Assembly: GCF_018780585.1 (NCBI RefSeq) | Contig: NZ_JADMJL010000024.1 | Location: 49,055-113,054 of the forward strand | Source of the DNA: Methyloversatilis discipulorum | Lineage (GTDB): Bacteria; Pseudomonadota; Gammaproteobacteria; Burkholderiales; Rhodocyclaceae | Length of the DNA stretch: 64,000 bases | Direction: 5' to 3' | Shown here: one piece after another, positions 1 through 8,330 of the stretch | Position numbering within the stretch: position 1 is the first letter of the stretch | Layout of the letters: each line of letters opens with the position of its first letter | The notes under the pieces: model-generated | What the model was told of the DNA's origin: nothing | The model's database searches: none | What the model saw: the letters and a program-made list of their open reading frames with translations, nothing else | Position numbers and translations under genes: made by a program

Positions 1-12
1 AAGGCGATGGAA

Positions 13-381
13 TCAGGCGAGCGCTGGCGGCGCGCGTGGGGAAGGCGCCAGCAGCGTGGCGGCGGTGACGGCGGCAGAGAGCGCCGGCGGCGGCGCCTGC
101 CGCTCGGCATGCAGCGCAAAGACGGCATGCGCCGGTTGCGTCGGCAGCACCGGCAAGGACTGCGCGACACACCAGGGGCAATGACCGGCGTTGCCGCCTT
201 CGTCGTCACCCTGTTCCGCGGTCGATGCCGATCCGATACCGAAAGCGGTACAGATCTGCGCCATGCCGGTCGGATCGGCCGACTGCTGCCAGCGCATCAG
301 CGTGGGCAGCAGCGCCTGCGCGCACACTGCGAACAGCGCGAGCATCAGGGCGAGGCGGAAACGGGGGCGGGCGGGCGACAT
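13..381 (-). CDS. DUF2946-like membrane-anchored protein
   Basis: Small protein of 122 residues when started at the ATG at 381; an in-frame ATG at 444 would add 21 residues of arginine/alanine-rich sequence that look non-coding. The N-terminus has a basic stretch and one hydrophobic segment (about residues 9-26), fitting a signal anchor. It is followed by the motifs ICTAFG and HCPWC, the spaced cysteine/histidine signature of the DUF2946 family, which is often found beside copper or TonB-receptor genes. The C-terminal half is alanine/proline rich. The frame is complete, ending in TGA at 13-15. It is transcribed away from pcnB, so the 130 bases between them should carry divergent promoters. 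A metal-related role is inferred from the family only. Confidence 0.6.
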   Translation of the reverse strand: MSPARPRFRLALMLALFAVCAQALLPTLMRWQQSADPTGMAQICTAFGIGSASTAEQGDDEGGNAGHCPWCVAQSLPVLPTQPAHAVFALHAERQAPPPALSAAVTAATLLAPSPRAPPALA

Positions 382-511
382 GGGCGCGGATGGTAGCCCG
401 CCAGCGGCCCGCCGTGCAACACAGGCGGCCGGCGCACGCTGCATGCGTTAACATGTCGCGTCCGGCGCTGCCGCGCCCTGGTCCGAGTCACGCCAGAAAG
501 TCCCCTTACTG

Positions 512-1849
512 ATGATCCGAAAGTTGCTGCGCCGGATATTCCGTCGCCCCGAAGACAACGCCCGTACGCAGGCCGCGAGCAGCGGCCCTGTCCATATTCC
601 GCGCGCACAGCACGGCATCGCGCGCGAACAGCTGCTGCCGGCGGCGCGCAAGGTATGCGATGCGCTGCAGGCCGAGGGCTACCAGGCCTATGTGGTCGGC
701 GGCGCGGTGCGCGACCTGATCGCCGGCATCGAACCGAAGGACTTCGACGTCGCCACCAGCGCCACGCCGGAACAGGTGACCGCGGTGTTCCGCCGCGCGC
801 GCATGATCGGCCGCCGCTTCAAGATCGTGCACGTCATGTTCGGCCGCGACGTGATCGAGGTGACCACCTTCCGCGGCGACTCCGAGGCGGTGACCGACGA
901 ACATGGCCGCATCCTGCACGACAATGTGTTCGGCACGATGGAAGAGGACGCCGCGCGCCGCGACTTCACGGTCAATGCGCTGTACTACGACCCGGCGACC
1001 GAAACCGTCGTCGATTTCCATCACGGCGTGGCCGATCTGAAGCAGAAGACGCTGCGCATGATCGGTGATGCCCCGCGCCGCTACCGCGAAGACCCGGTGC
1101 GCATGCTGCGTGCGGTGCGCCTGGCGGCCAAGCTCGGTCTGGTGATCGACCCCGACGCGCGCGAGCCGATACGGTCGATGGCCAGCCTGCTGGAGAACGT
1201 GCCGCCGGCCCGCCTGTTCGACGAAATGCTGAAGCTGCTGACCAGCGGTCACGCCGTGCGCTGCGTGCGCCAGCTGCGCGAGGACGGCCTGCACCACGGC
1301 CTGTTGCCGCTGCTCGACGTCATTCTCGAACAGCCGATGGGCGAGCGCTTCGTCATGCTGTCGCTGGAGCGCACCGACGAGCGCGTGCGCGAGGGCAAAT
1401 CGATCTCGCCCGGCTTCCTGTTCGCCACACTGCTGTGGCACGAGGTGCTGGCCGACTGGGAGAAGCGCAAGCAGGCGGGCGAACCGTCGATCCCGGCGAT
1501 GTTCGAGGCGATGAGCGCAGTGCTCGACCAGCAGGCGGAGAAGCTCGCCATCACGCGGCGCATCGCCACCGACATCAAGGACATCTGGCTGCTGCAGCCG
1601 CGCTTCGAACAACGCGCCGGCAAGCGCCCCTACCGCCTGCTCGAACTGCCTCGCTTCCGCGCCGCCTACGACTTCCTGCTGCTGCGGGCGGGAAGCGGTG
1701 AGGTCGAACAGGAACTGGCCGACTGGTGGACCGACTTCGCCGCCGCCGACGGCCCGACGCGCGAATCGATGCTGCGTCCTGAAGAAGCGCCGAAGAAGCG
1801 CCGCCGCCCGCGGCGCAAACCGATGGCCGGCGCGGCCGCGGCCGAGTGA
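512..1849 (+). CDS. pcnB: Poly(A) polymerase I
   Basis: Adds 3' poly(A) tails to RNA, which promotes RNA decay. The 445-residue protein has the class II nucleotidyltransferase head: GGAVRD near residue 63 and the catalytic-Asp motif DFDVATSATPEQ about 15 residues later. The RNA-binding neck follows (RYREDPVRMLRAVR), and the C-terminal tail is strongly basic (KKRRRPRRKP), as in proteobacterial PcnB rather than the CCA-adding enzyme. The length fits the family (E. coli about 465). The stop codon overlaps the start of the next gene. In many proteobacteria folK follows pcnB; here it does not. Confidence 0.95.
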   Translation: MIRKLLRRIFRRPEDNARTQAASSGPVHIPRAQHGIAREQLLPAARKVCDALQAEGYQAYVVGGAVRDLIAGIEPKDFDVATSATPEQVTAVFRRARMIGRRFKIVHVMFGRDVIEVTTFRGDSEAVTDEHGRILHDNVFGTMEEDAARRDFTVNALYYDPATETVVDFHHGVADLKQKTLRMIGDAPRRYREDPVRMLRAVRLAAKLGLVIDPDAREPIRSMASLLENVPPARLFDEMLKLLTSGHAVRCVRQLREDGLHHGLLPLLDVILEQPMGERFVMLSLERTDERVREGKSISPGFLFATLLWHEVLADWEKRKQAGEPSIPAMFEAMSAVLDQQAEKLAITRRIATDIKDIWLLQPRFEQRAGKRPYRLLELPRFRAAYDFLLLRAGSGEVEQELADWWTDFAAADGPTRESMLRPEEAPKKRRRPRRKPMAGAAAAE

Positions 1850-2199
1850 TGCTGCCGCAGCTGCCTGCATGGACACAGGCCGCGGGTCTGTTGATCGCGT
1901 CGAACGTGTTCATGACTTTCGCCTGGTACGCCCACCTGCGCGACCTGAACCACCGCCCGTGGTGGTACGCCGCGCTGTTTTCCTGGGGCATCGCGCTGTT
2001 CGAGTACCTGCTGCAGGTGCCGGCGAACCGCATCGGCCACACGCAACTGTCACTCGGCCAGCTCAAGATCATGCAGGAGGTGATCACGCTGAGCGTATTC
2101 GTGCCCTTCGCCGTGTTCTACATGAACGAACCGCTCAAGCTTGACTATCTGTGGGCCGCGCTGTGTATGCTGGGCGCGGTGTATTTCATCTTCCGCTGA
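1849..2199 (+). CDS. DUF486 (DMT-like) small membrane protein
   Basis: A 116-residue protein with four hydrophobic segments, matching the DUF486 family of half-size drug/metabolite-transporter-like proteins. Recognisable family features are the FAWYAHLR stretch, the WGIALFEYLLQVPANRIG segment and the C-terminal LWAALCMLGAVYFIFR helix. The start is either ATG 1849 or the GTG just before it at 1846; both overlap the pcnB stop, so translation is probably coupled. Its substrate is unknown. It occupies the position where folK usually lies between pcnB and panB. Confidence 0.85.
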   Translation: MLPQLPAWTQAAGLLIASNVFMTFAWYAHLRDLNHRPWWYAALFSWGIALFEYLLQVPANRIGHTQLSLGQLKIMQEVITLSVFVPFAVFYMNEPLKLDYLWAALCMLGAVYFIFR

Positions 2200-2236
2200 T
2201 CTCCCGATCCGCTTCCCCGACCGGAATTCCCCATCG

Positions 2237-2875
2237 ATGCTGGACAAGGCACGCTACATCGTCGTCGAAGGGCCCATAGGTGTGGGCAAGACCTCGCTGG
2301 CCCGGCGGCTGGCGGACCACCTGCAGGCGCCGACGCTGTTCGAGAAGCCGGAAGAGAATCCCTTCCTCGGCCGCTTCTACCAGAACATGGAGCGCTACGC
2401 GCTGCAGACCCAGCTGTTCTTCCTGTTCCAGCGCATGGAACAGCTGCGCGAGGTGATGCAGGACGACCTGTTCTCCGGCCGACTGGTGGCCGACTTCCTG
2501 ATCGACAAGGACCCGCTGTTCGCGTCGATGAACCTGACCGACGACGAATACGCGCTGTACCGCCAGATCTACGCCTCGCTGAAGCTGCAGGCGCCGGCGC
2601 CGGACCTGGTGATCTACCTGCAGGCCGACGCCGATACGCTGGCCGAGCGCGTGCGCAGGCGTGGCCTCGACGCCGAACGGCGCATCAGCGAGAGCTATCT
2701 GGCCCGCGTGGTCGAGCGCTATGCGCGCTTCTTCTACCAGTACGACGCCAGCCCGCTGTTCATCGTCAATGCCGAGGAACTGAACCCGGTCGACAGCGAC
2801 GACGACTTCGCGCTGCTGGTCGAGCGGCTCGGCCAGATGCGCTCCTTCCGCGAATTTTTCGGATACGCCTCATGA
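2237..2875 (+). CDS. Deoxynucleoside kinase family protein
   Basis: Predicted P-loop kinase that phosphorylates deoxynucleosides, 212 residues, cytoplasmic. The Walker A motif [12 protein letters not shown] lies at residues 9-20. The family's substrate-binding segments follow: [12 protein letters not shown], then [11 protein letters not shown], and the arginine-rich lid [16 protein letters not shown] chose ATG 2237 because the protein then opens directly on the P-loop strand; an open frame runs upstream to 2141 but overlaps the previous gene. The stop overlaps the panB start by 4 bases (ATGA). A kinase of this family beside panB is common in betaproteobacteria, where it is annotated as deoxyadenosine/deoxyguanosine kinase; the exact substrate is not visible here. 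Confidence 0.85.
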   Translation: MLDKARYIVVEGPIGVGKTSLARRLADHLQAPTLFEKPEENPFLGRFYQNMERYALQTQLFFLFQRMEQLREVMQDDLFSGRLVADFLIDKDPLFASMNLTDDEYALYRQIYASLKLQAPAPDLVIYLQADADTLAERVRRRGLDAERRISESYLARVVERYARFFYQYDASPLFIVNAEELNPVDSDDDFALLVERLGQMRSFREFFGYAS

Positions 2876-3708
2876 CCTATATGCGCGACACCGACCCGGC
2901 GCGCCGCCCGGTCACGCTGAACACCCTGCTGCGCATGCGTGCGAACGCCGAGCCGATCGCCATGCTCACCTGTTACGACTCGACCTTCGCCGCCGTGTGC
3001 GATGCCGCCGGCGCCGAAGTGCTGCTGGTCGGCGACTCGCTCGGCAACGTGCTGCAGGGCCACGACACGACGCTGCCGGTCACGCTGAACGACATGGCCT
3101 ATCACACCGGCTGCGTCGCCCGCGGTCTGGCCAACGTCGGTGGCCGTGCCTTCCTGATCACCGACCTGCCCTTCGGCAGCTATCAGGAGACGCGCGAACA
3201 GGCGATGCGCTCGTCGGTGCAGCTGATGACCGCCGGCGCACAGATGGTGAAGCTCGAAGGCGGCGCCCACATGGCCGACACCGTGCGCTTCCTGGTCGAG
3301 CGCGGCGTGCCGGTGTGCGCCCATCTCGGTCTGACGCCGCAATCGGTGCATCAGCTCGGCGGCTACCGCGCCCAGGGCGTGACCGACGCCGCCGCCGCCC
3401 GGCTGCTGCAGGACGCCAAGGAACTGGAACAGGCGGGGGCGACGATGATGGTGCTCGAAATGGTGCCGGCCCGCCTTGCCGCCGAGGTGACCACGAGCAC
3501 GCAGCTGATCACGATAGGGATCGGTGCCGGCGTCGACTGCAGCGGTCAGGTCCTGGTGCTGCACGATGTGCTCGGCCTGTTCCCGGGCCGCCGCCCGCGC
3601 TTCGTGCGCAACTTCATGCCGGGCGCCGACGACGTGCATGACGCGTTGAGCCGTTACGTCGCCGCGGTCAAGGACCGCAGCTTCCCCGGCCCCGAACACT
3701 GCTACTGA
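2872..3708 (+). CDS. panB: Ketopantoate hydroxymethyltransferase
   Basis: First committed step of pantothenate synthesis: transfers a hydroxymethyl group from methylenetetrahydrofolate to 2-oxoisovalerate, giving ketopantoate. The protein has 278 residues, close to the usual 265-280. Family landmarks are [29 protein letters not shown] (the metal-binding Asp) and [15 protein letters not shown]. The start ATG overlaps the upstream kinase stop; an alternative ATG lies nine bases on at 2881. The gene is followed after 17 bases by panC, so kinase-panB-panC form one transcription unit. Confidence 0.96.
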   Translation: MTYMRDTDPARRPVTLNTLLRMRANAEPIAMLTCYDSTFAAVCDAAGAEVLLVGDSLGNVLQGHDTTLPVTLNDMAYHTGCVARGLANVGGRAFLITDLPFGSYQETREQAMRSSVQLMTAGAQMVKLEGGAHMADTVRFLVERGVPVCAHLGLTPQSVHQLGGYRAQGVTDAAAARLLQDAKELEQAGATMMVLEMVPARLAAEVTTSTQLITIGIGAGVDCSGQVLVLHDVLGLFPGRRPRFVRNFMPGADDVHDALSRYVAAVKDRSFPGPEHCY

Positions 3709-3725
3709 TCCAGCGAGTCTCCCCG

Positions 3726-4565
3726 ATGCAGATCCACCCAACCATCGCCGGCCTGCGCGCCGCGCTCGATGCCGAACGCGCACGCGGCGCGCGCATCGCC
3801 TTCGTGCCCACCATGGGCAATCTGCACGAGGGCCACGCCTCGCTGATGCGCCAGGGGCGCGACCACGCCGACGTGGTGGTGGCCAGCGTGTTCGTAAACC
3901 GGCTTCAGTTCGGACCGAACGAGGACTTCGACCGCTACCCGCGCACGATGGACGCCGACTGCGCGCGCATGCAGGCGGCGGGGGTGGCGCACGTGTTCGC
4001 ACCGTCGGAAAGCGAGTTGTATCCGCTGCCGCAGACGCTGCGCGTGGTACCGGACCCGGTGCTGGCCGACATCCTCGAAGGCGCCTTCCGGCCCGGTTTC
4101 TTCACCGGCGTGGCGACCGTGGTGGCCAAGCTGTTCAACGTCGTGCAGCCGCAGGTGGCCCTGTTCGGCAAGAAGGACTACCAGCAACTGATGGTGATCC
4201 GCCAGCTGGTGCAGCAGATGGCGCTGCCGATCGCCATCGTCGGTGGTGAAACACTGCGTGCCGACGACGGTCTGGCGCTGTCTTCGCGCAACGGCTACCT
4301 GTCGGCGGACGAAAGGGCGCAGGCGGTGCAGCTGTATCAGGCCCTGGTGGCGGCGCGCGAAGCATTGCGCGCCGGAAACCGTGACTACGCGCGGATCGAG
4401 ACCGACGCCATGGCGTTTCTCCAGGCCCGTGGCTGGTCTCCACAATATATTGCGGTGCGACGACAAGCCGACTTACAATCGCCGGCCGCTCACGAATCCA
4501 GTCTGGTGATCGTGGCCGCCGCCCTGCTCGGGTCGACGCGCCTGATCGACAATCTGGAAGTGTAG
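3726..4565 (+). CDS. panC: Pantothenate synthetase (pantoate-beta-alanine ligase)
   Basis: ATP-dependent condensation of pantoate with beta-alanine via a pantoyl adenylate. The protein has 279 residues. The cytidylyltransferase-like HIGH region is seen as [14 protein letters not shown] near residue 28, followed by [14 protein letters not shown], and by the pantoate/ATP-binding [15 protein letters not shown] around residue 150. The KMSKS-equivalent region is [10 protein letters not shown]. The Shine-Dalgarno upstream of the ATG is weak. It lies directly after panB; panD follows after a 106-base gap. Confidence 0.96.
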   Translation: MQIHPTIAGLRAALDAERARGARIAFVPTMGNLHEGHASLMRQGRDHADVVVASVFVNRLQFGPNEDFDRYPRTMDADCARMQAAGVAHVFAPSESELYPLPQTLRVVPDPVLADILEGAFRPGFFTGVATVVAKLFNVVQPQVALFGKKDYQQLMVIRQLVQQMALPIAIVGGETLRADDGLALSSRNGYLSADERAQAVQLYQALVAAREALRAGNRDYARIETDAMAFLQARGWSPQYIAVRRQADLQSPAAHESSLVIVAAALLGSTRLIDNLEV

Positions 4566-4671
4566 GTCGCCACGATGCGCTCAAGGCCGGTGGCGTTCCA
4601 GTAGCGCACTGTCGCGCACGCCCTTGCGTGCGCGTGTTGTCTGAACAGCGCGATATCGAAGGAGCGCCCAT

Positions 4672-5055
4672 ATGCAACGCACCATGCTTCAGTCCAAGCT
4701 TCACCGGGTCACGACGACGCATTCCGAGCTGCACTACGAGGGCTCCTGTGCGATCGACCAGAATCTGCTCGACGCCGCGGACATCCGCGAGTATCAGGCG
4801 ATCGACATCTACAACGTGACCAACGGCGAGCGTTTCTCGACCTACGCGATCAGCGCCGAGCGCGGATCCGGCATCATTTCGGTCAATGGCGCGGCAGCGC
4901 GCAAGGCCGCCGCCGGCGACCTGCTCATCATCGCCTGCTACGCCCAGTACACCGAGCTGGAACTGGCCCGCTACGAGCCCAAGCTCGTATACGTCGATGG
5001 CAAGAACAACATCGTGAACCAGCGTGGTCACATTCCGGTGCAGATGGCCGGCTGA
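4672..5055 (+). CDS. panD: Aspartate 1-decarboxylase (pyruvoyl enzyme)
   Basis: Makes beta-alanine for pantothenate synthesis. The 127-residue proenzyme self-cleaves between Gly24 and Ser25 in the motif HYEGSC, and the new N-terminal Ser becomes the pyruvoyl cofactor; both residues are present at the canonical positions. [10 protein letters not shown] at the N-terminus is typical of PanD. A good ribosome binding site (AAGGAG, about 4660) precedes the ATG. With panB and panC next to it, this window holds the complete pantothenate branch except panE/ilvC. A rho-independent terminator follows at 5076. Confidence 0.97.
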   Translation: MQRTMLQSKLHRVTTTHSELHYEGSCAIDQNLLDAADIREYQAIDIYNVTNGERFSTYAISAERGSGIISVNGAAARKAAAGDLLIIACYAQYTELELARYEPKLVYVDGKNNIVNQRGHIPVQMAG

Positions 5056-5075
5056 TCCCCGCCCTGCACGTTGTC

Positions 5076-5098
5076 AAGGCCCGCCCCGTGCGGGCCTT
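5076..5098 (+). terminator. Rho-independent terminator after panD
   Basis: A perfect 9-bp stem (AAGGCCCGC at 5076-5084 with GCGGGCCTT at 5090-5098) and a 5-base loop CCCGT, running into TTTT at 5097-5100, 20 bases after the panD stop. Confidence 0.85.
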
Positions 5099-5150
5099 TT
5101 CATTTGGCCCGATGTGAAACAATGCGGCCTCCCCGCACCCGAACACCGCG

Positions 5151-6029
5151 ATGAACCTGCACCTGCTCCGCATCTTCCACACCGTCGGCGAACACGCGAG
5201 CTTCTCGCGCGCCGCCGAGCATCTCGGCATCAGTCAGCCCGCCGTATCGAAGGCGCTGCGCGAACTGGAAGACCAGCTCGACGTGGTGCTGATCGAGCGC
5301 GGCGCGCGCATCGTGTCGCTGACCGAAGCCGGTCAGGTGCTGTTCGAGTACGCGGGCGGCATCTTCGCGATGGAACGCGCCGCGCTCGAAGCGCTGCAGG
5401 CCTATTCCAACCTCGAACGCGGCCGCCTGCGCATCGGTGCCAGCATGACGGTGGCCGGTTACTGGCTGCCGGGCTACGTCGCCGATTTCGCCCAGGCGCA
5501 TCCGGGCATCACGCTGAGCCTGACCAGCGCCAACACGCAGACGGTGGCTGACCGGCTGCTCGCCTGCGAAGTCGACATCGCACTGGTCGAAGGCCCGGTC
5601 GAAGACGAGCGGATCGAATCCCGCCCCTGGCGCGACGAAACCCTGCTCATCGTCGCCCCGCCCGACAGCGCGCTGGCGAAGGCCGGCACGGTCAGCGCCG
5701 CCGACCTGAGCGCCGTCACCTGGGTAGTGCGCGAGCACGGCTCCGGCACCCGCGAAGTGATGAACCGCTGGCTGGACAAGCTGGGCATCGTGCCGGCTCG
5801 CACGATAGAAGCCGGCAGTACCGAGGCGGTCATCCAGACCGTTGCTGCCGGCGGCGGCGTGTCGATGGTGCCGCGCGTCAGCTCGGCCGACCAGATCGCG
5901 CTCGGCAAGGTCGCCACGCTGACGCTGCCCGGCGTGCAACTGACGCGCCAGCTCTACCGCCTGCGCCTGCCGCGCCGCCCGCTCAGCCCGGCCGCGCTGG
6001 CGTTCGAGGCGATGATCGCGACCGACTGA
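5151..6029 (+). CDS. LysR-family transcriptional regulator
   Basis: A 292-residue LysR-type regulator. The N-terminal winged helix-turn-helix spans about residues 1-60 (FSRAAEHLGISQPAVSKAL and the following wing), then a linker helix and the periplasmic-binding-protein-like effector domain (from GRLRIGAS at about residue 92). The overall look is that of the CysL/CbbR-like group, but the ligand cannot be read from sequence. It stands alone between the pantothenate terminator and the iron operon, on the same strand. Whether it controls either neighbour is unknown; LysR genes more often regulate a divergent partner, and there is none here. Confidence 0.9.
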   Translation: MNLHLLRIFHTVGEHASFSRAAEHLGISQPAVSKALRELEDQLDVVLIERGARIVSLTEAGQVLFEYAGGIFAMERAALEALQAYSNLERGRLRIGASMTVAGYWLPGYVADFAQAHPGITLSLTSANTQTVADRLLACEVDIALVEGPVEDERIESRPWRDETLLIVAPPDSALAKAGTVSAADLSAVTWVVREHGSGTREVMNRWLDKLGIVPARTIEAGSTEAVIQTVAAGGGVSMVPRVSSADQIALGKVATLTLPGVQLTRQLYRLRLPRRPLSPAALAFEAMIATD

Positions 6030-6041
6030 ACGAGGAAGCGC

Positions 6042-6062
6042 GCGCGGAGAATGCCTCCGCGC
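6042..6062 (+). terminator. Stem-loop after the LysR gene
   Basis: GCGCGGAG (6042-6049) pairs with CTCCGCGC (6055-6062) around a 5-base loop, 12 bases after the regulator stop. There is no U-tract, so termination here is only a suggestion. Confidence 0.4.
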
Positions 6063-6089
6063 CGAACACCCTTCTTCAGCCCGGGTTAT

Positions 6090-6108
6090 TAATACGAATC
6101 ATTCCTGT
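6090..6108. promoter_or_regulatory. Putative Fur box before the iron-uptake operon
   Basis: The stretch TAATACGAATCATTCCTG resembles the proteobacterial Fur consensus built on AATnATnATT; the core AATCATT is intact. It lies in the 142-base gap upstream of four genes that look like an iron-siderophore uptake operon. Identification is by eye. Confidence 0.5.
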
Positions 6109-6171
6109 TCACATACGCAGTTACATGGCGTCTAATTCCGGGCCAAGCAATCGAGTGGCTGGTCCGCAATC

Positions 6172-6438
6172 ATGATTATTCTCGCCATGTTGACGTGCGC
6201 GCTGTGTGCCGTCGCCTGTTACATCTGCAGCCCGCGGCAGGTGCTGCTGCACCGCCGCCCTCCTCTGTCCTGGCGACTTGCCGCCTGCATCGTGCCCGGT
6301 GCACTGTCGCTGTGGGCATGGGCCGAGGCGCTCGGCCCGGTCGCCGGCCCCTGTGCCGGACTGGTCGCCTGGATGCTGATGCTCGCCACCCTGCCCTGGG
6401 CGCTGCTGCCCGGACAGTCCGCACGGGAGCCATCGTGA
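6172..6438 (+). CDS. Small membrane protein, DUF3325-like
   Basis: An 88-residue, very hydrophobic protein with three predicted membrane segments (about residues 1-18, 33-51 and 60-80). Size, topology and position at the head of a PepSY/TonB-receptor operon match the DUF3325 family, sometimes annotated as putative iron uptake protein. There is no catalytic motif. The stop TGA overlaps the ATG of the next gene. Family assignment rests mainly on context and topology. Confidence 0.6.
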   Translation: MIILAMLTCALCAVACYICSPRQVLLHRRPPLSWRLAACIVPGALSLWAWAEALGPVAGPCAGLVAWMLMLATLPWALLPGQSAREPS

Positions 6439-6698
6439 TGTGGGGGCGTTTTGCAGCCGGCGCGCTGCTCGGCATTCCGCTCGCCGCCGCACTGACCGGG
6501 CTGATCGCCTGGGGTTGGCCCGGGCGTTGGCAGGATGTGCTGGTGCCGTCCCTGCAACTTTTCTTCCCGCTGTGGACCGCCATCGCCTGCGCCGCCGTGC
6601 TGTTCGCCGACACCCGCAGCGCCTGGCTGCGCATGCTGTCGCTGAACATCGCGGCCGCAGGTCTGCTGACCCTCGTACGACTCGGAGGCGCGCTGTGA
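6438..6698 (+). CDS. Small membrane protein, DUF3649-like
   Basis: An 86-residue protein with three hydrophobic segments (about residues 5-26, 34-58 and 64-83). It starts at ATG 6438, overlapping the previous stop (TGATG); GTG 6435 is an alternative. The size, the phrase VLFADTRSAWLRML and its place between a DUF3325-like gene and a PepSY gene fit the DUF3649 family of iron-operon membrane proteins. Translation should be coupled to both neighbours. Its biochemical role is unknown. Confidence 0.6.
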   Translation: MWGRFAAGALLGIPLAAALTGLIAWGWPGRWQDVLVPSLQLFFPLWTAIACAAVLFADTRSAWLRMLSLNIAAAGLLTLVRLGGAL

Positions 6699-8275
6699 AG
6701 TCATCCACCCTTCGACATTTCTCGACCCTGCACACGTGGACCGGCCTGATCGCTGGCTTCGCGCTGTTCGTCGCCTTCTACTGCGGCGCCATCACGGTGT
6801 TCCACGAGGACCTGCACCACTGGCAGAGCCCCGAGCACCGCCACACCGCACAGGCGGTCACGACGGATGAACTGCCCGCCCTGATCGACGGCATGGTGCG
6901 CAAGCATCCGCAGGCGGCCGCCGACTTCTTCGTGCAACTGCCCTCCGCGAGCGCGCCATCGCCGGTCGCCTACTGGAAGAAGGAGGACGGCGAATGGACG
7001 CATGCACCGCTGCGCGTCGCCGCCGGACTGGACGACGAAGCGCCGCATTCCGGTCTGGCCGACCTGATCAACAGCCTGCACTTCTCGCTCGGGCTGCCGG
7101 TCGCCGGCATCTATGTGATGGGCATCGTGTCGATGATGTACGGCGTAGCGCTGGTGTCAGGCGTGCTCATCCACCTGCCGCTGCTGCTGCGCGACCTGTT
7201 CGCGCTGCGTCCGGGGCGCAACCTGAAGCGCTTCTGGCAGGACGCGCACAACGCGATCGGCGTCTGCAGCCTGCCTTTCCATATCGTGTTCGCGATCAGC
7301 GGTGCGCTGCTGTGCCTGTCCGCGGTGCTGATCGCGCTGATGAACGTGCCGGTGTTCGGCGGCGAACTGCCGCTCGAGATCCGGCGTGCAACGCGGGTGT
7401 CGACCGGTGCCGATGCGGCCGGCGAAGCGTCGCCGATGCAGTCGCCTGCAGCGCTGGTCACGGCCGCGCGCGCAGCCGCCCCGGAATTCGAGCCGAAGTG
7501 GCTGCGCTACTACCAGTACGGCGACCGCGCCGCTCAGGTCGAGGTGCGTGGCACCAGCCCGCGCGCGCTCGCGGTATCCGGCGGCGTGGCGCTCGAAGCA
7601 GCCACCGGGCGTGTACTGAACGTGCAGACCGGAGGCCGCAATGACGCCAATCATGCCGCCTACGCCGGCCTCTACGCGCTGCACTTCGGGAGCTATGGCG
7701 GTGCCATCGTGCAAGGTCTGTATGGCCTGCTCGGTCTGGCCGGCGCCTTCCTGTTCTTCAGCGGCAATCTGCTGTGGATAGAGGCACGGCGCAAGCGCCA
7801 GCAGGTGGCGCAACCGACGCATCTGGTCCGCATGGCGCAGGCGACGATCGGCGTCTGCGTCGGCTGCTGCGCCGCGGTGTCCGCCGCCTTCGTCGCCACC
7901 CAGATCGCCGCCGCGATGCCGGGCGCCGACCGCGAACTGATCGAGAAGAGTGCCTGCTTCGGCGTGTTCTTCGCCGCGCTGGCGTGGTCCTTCGTGCGCC
8001 CGCCTTCGCGCGCAGCGGTCGAACTGCTGCTGCTGACCGCGGCATTTACGGCCGCGATTCCGCTCAGTCACGGCGCGCTGACCGGTGACCATCTGCTGCA
8101 CAGCGCCCTGCTCGGCGACTGGGTCCTGCTCGGCATCGACCTGTGCGCGCTGCTGATGGCGGCCGGCTATGTCTGGCTCGCCGCGCTGACGAGAAAACGT
8201 GCCCTGGACGGTGATCCGAACAGCGTCTGGGCCGCCCCCACCGATGGAACCCAGCCGATGCGCCAGGCCATTTGA
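6695..8275 (+). CDS. PepSY-associated inner-membrane protein
   Basis: A 526-residue PepSY/TM-helix protein, probably an inner-membrane reductase-like component for siderophore iron. It starts at GTG 6695, which overlaps the previous stop (GTGA) behind a CGGAGG ribosome site. Features: N-terminal helix with LHTWTGLIAGFALFVAFYCG, a periplasmic loop with the conserved FHEDLHHW, two long periplasmic segments, and further membrane helices near residues 138-170, 190-217, 340-360 and a C-terminal set of four or five. Related proteins (FoxB/PiuB/FsrB types) are implicated in reducing ferric siderophores at the inner membrane. Context: between two small membrane proteins and a TonB-dependent receptor. 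Confidence 0.85.
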   Translation: MKSSTLRHFSTLHTWTGLIAGFALFVAFYCGAITVFHEDLHHWQSPEHRHTAQAVTTDELPALIDGMVRKHPQAAADFFVQLPSASAPSPVAYWKKEDGEWTHAPLRVAAGLDDEAPHSGLADLINSLHFSLGLPVAGIYVMGIVSMMYGVALVSGVLIHLPLLLRDLFALRPGRNLKRFWQDAHNAIGVCSLPFHIVFAISGALLCLSAVLIALMNVPVFGGELPLEIRRATRVSTGADAAGEASPMQSPAALVTAARAAAPEFEPKWLRYYQYGDRAAQVEVRGTSPRALAVSGGVALEAATGRVLNVQTGGRNDANHAAYAGLYALHFGSYGGAIVQGLYGLLGLAGAFLFFSGNLLWIEARRKRQQVAQPTHLVRMAQATIGVCVGCCAAVSAAFVATQIAAAMPGADRELIEKSACFGVFFAALAWSFVRPPSRAAVELLLLTAAFTAAIPLSHGALTGDHLLHSALLGDWVLLGIDLCALLMAAGYVWLAALTRKRALDGDPNSVWAAPTDGTQPMRQAI

Positions 8276-8330
8276 AAACCACGCCGGCGCGCTTGTCGCC
8301 GGCCATTCGATTCAAGATTCCGGAGAAGCC

